The notes beneath the pieces are model-generated. The model had not been told where the DNA came from. It saw only the letters and a program-made list of their open reading frames with translations, and ran no database searches. A stretch of 64,000 nt of DNA from contig JADWOT020000003.1 of the NCBI GenBank assembly GCA_036345935.2, forward strand, positions 16,076,509-16,140,508, in the 5' to 3' direction. Positions within the stretch are counted from its first letter, which is position 1. Each line of letters starts with the position of its first letter. The stretch comes from Taenia hydatigena (lineage: Eukaryota; Platyhelminthes; Cestoda; Cyclophyllidea; Taeniidae). Position numbers and translations under genes: made by a program. Positions 62,617 to 64,000 of this stretch are shown here, piece by piece.

Positions 62617-64000
62617 GTGAGTGATGCCTCATGCTTATGGTTCATTAGTATTCAACATAAAGCGAAAAAAATCGACTTTGAACGTCTGGTCAAAGTTGGT
62701 CCCATTTGAAGTGTTCGGTCGAATGTTTGCAGCTCTTATTATTTAATCAAAGTTAACTTAACTAGATCATTATTGGTCTCTCTTGTACTTTAAAGAACCT
62801 TTTAATGGTAGCAACTTATCTGCATTCCTGTGTACTCCTACTGACCGTGGTACTGATCGGGGATGACTGCTTTTTGAATCAACAACGAGTACTAAGCTCG
62901 CTGCGTTTGTTCTGTTGTTCGAAGAACCATTTCATAGGAAAAGGAGAAACTTTATTTCGGATTACATTAGTAATCAGGACCAGAACTCTAACGTAGAGGT
63001 TTGTGCGTTCAAAAATCCTCTTCCAATTTATTGTAAGTATAAAAGCCGGGAGTTTAATTTAACCGGGTAATTTTTGGAGTCATTTTTTGTTCATTTTTAA
63101 AATGTCGTCCTACCTCACTAATTTCTCAATCCTGTGGGCTTAGTACTTCAAGAGTTTTAATAAAATACGTTTTAGTTTGACTTATTTTTCAGTGATATAT
63201 GAGTTTGCTCAAGGGTCCTCACTTTCTGAAAGCATGCGCCAGAAATGTTTTCGGACTCTCGCTCTCACCTGCATTGGTTAAGCCTTTTGATCGATGCGCT
63301 GCAAGACTTCATCTTGATAGTAGAATCACTCCACCCTGTAAGTTTCAGACTATTTTGTCCCAAAATCCGTTGTATTCTATGAAGATGACTTTAGCTTTTT
63401 TTACTTGATGCATTCTGAGTTGAATTTGTATTCTTTTGAACATTACACGCAACTTTATGAATCGAAACCAAAAGAAATTTCAATAAAATACCACGTTTTC
63501 AAAACTATCGAATTGGGTACGTGAGATGAATCATGGCAAAGTTCAGTTCTTTTGGACGATATCTAGTGCATAATTTTATTCTAACTTAATTATTCCTGGC
63601 ACATTGTATGTCATTGTTGAAAAACTGTATTTGCTAATGTCTGATTGCAAAATTTTTTCCACCGTGTCCAAAAACTTATATATTTAGTTTCTGGGCGATT
63701 TACCTAAGTGAAGTGCTTATATTATTGTAGGTGAAAGATATTTGGCCCGTATTTTTGTAATCTGTCAGCACTAGTGGTCCTTTAATTAAAAAAACTGGGC
63801 ATTAATCGTACAGATTTTGTTAGTCCTATAAAGAGACACTGATCGCAACAACTTTGCGCTGATTAGAATTTAACGGACAGCCTTAAACAACTAGTCCCAA
63901 CTCTAGTCCCTGAGTTTCGACCAAAATAGAGTGTCTGAGGCTCATTGATTAATCTAGCATTTCAATATTTTTGAAAGCAACATCAACTTCGCGACACTAC
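62617..64000. other. Glutamate synthase intron running off the window
   Basis: After the GTGAGT donor at 62617 I see no further GOGAT exon. The next conserved block of the family should begin beyond base 64000. Confidence 0.55.

Overview
This is a eukaryotic, very probably invertebrate, genomic window. Coding sequence is split into short exons with GT-AG and some GC-AG introns, and introns range from 32 bases to several kilobases. The intergenic and intronic DNA is AT-rich and carries small LTR-derived repeats. The very short intron beside long ones, and the general texture, would suit a parasitic flatworm. That is an inference only; no marker in the window proves the lineage.

Layout. (1) Bases 1-6062 hold a solo LTR (433-618) and the 3' end of an unrecognised plus-strand gene (2398-2828). 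(2) Bases 6063-34653 form a giant inverted repeat: a left arm of about 13.3 kb (6063-19359), a spacer of about 2 kb (19360-21340) and a right arm of about 13.3 kb (21341-34653), roughly 99% identical. Each arm carries a complete set of core exons for a Rab26/Rab37-type small GTPase, pointing toward the centre. Each arm also carries the same miniature LTR retrotransposon with the same target-site duplication, and the terminal exon of a REPS-type EH-domain gene. (3) Bases about 34-48 kb hold the rest of that REPS-like gene on the minus strand. Its splice phases join cleanly through to the terminal exon inside the right arm. The right arm is therefore the ancestral locus, and the left-arm terminal exon is an orphan copied without its gene. 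(4) From 53723 to past the right edge runs a plus-strand glutamate synthase (GOGAT) gene. Nine exons are visible, covering most of the N-terminal glutamine amidotransferase domain.

Functional picture. Two of the three recognised proteins act in membrane traffic: a Rab26/37-like GTPase in secretory-granule or vesicle traffic, and a REPS-like protein that in other animals links Ral/RalBP1 signalling to endocytosis. They are neighbours at the ancestral locus, and the inverted duplication raised the Rab gene to two copies. The third, glutamate synthase, belongs to nitrogen assimilation and is patchily distributed among animals. The most notable observation is the large inverted duplication: which arm is the original can be read from the exon it cut through, and a nested hairpin sits at its inner junction. 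An assembly join of two alleles in inverted orientation remains possible.
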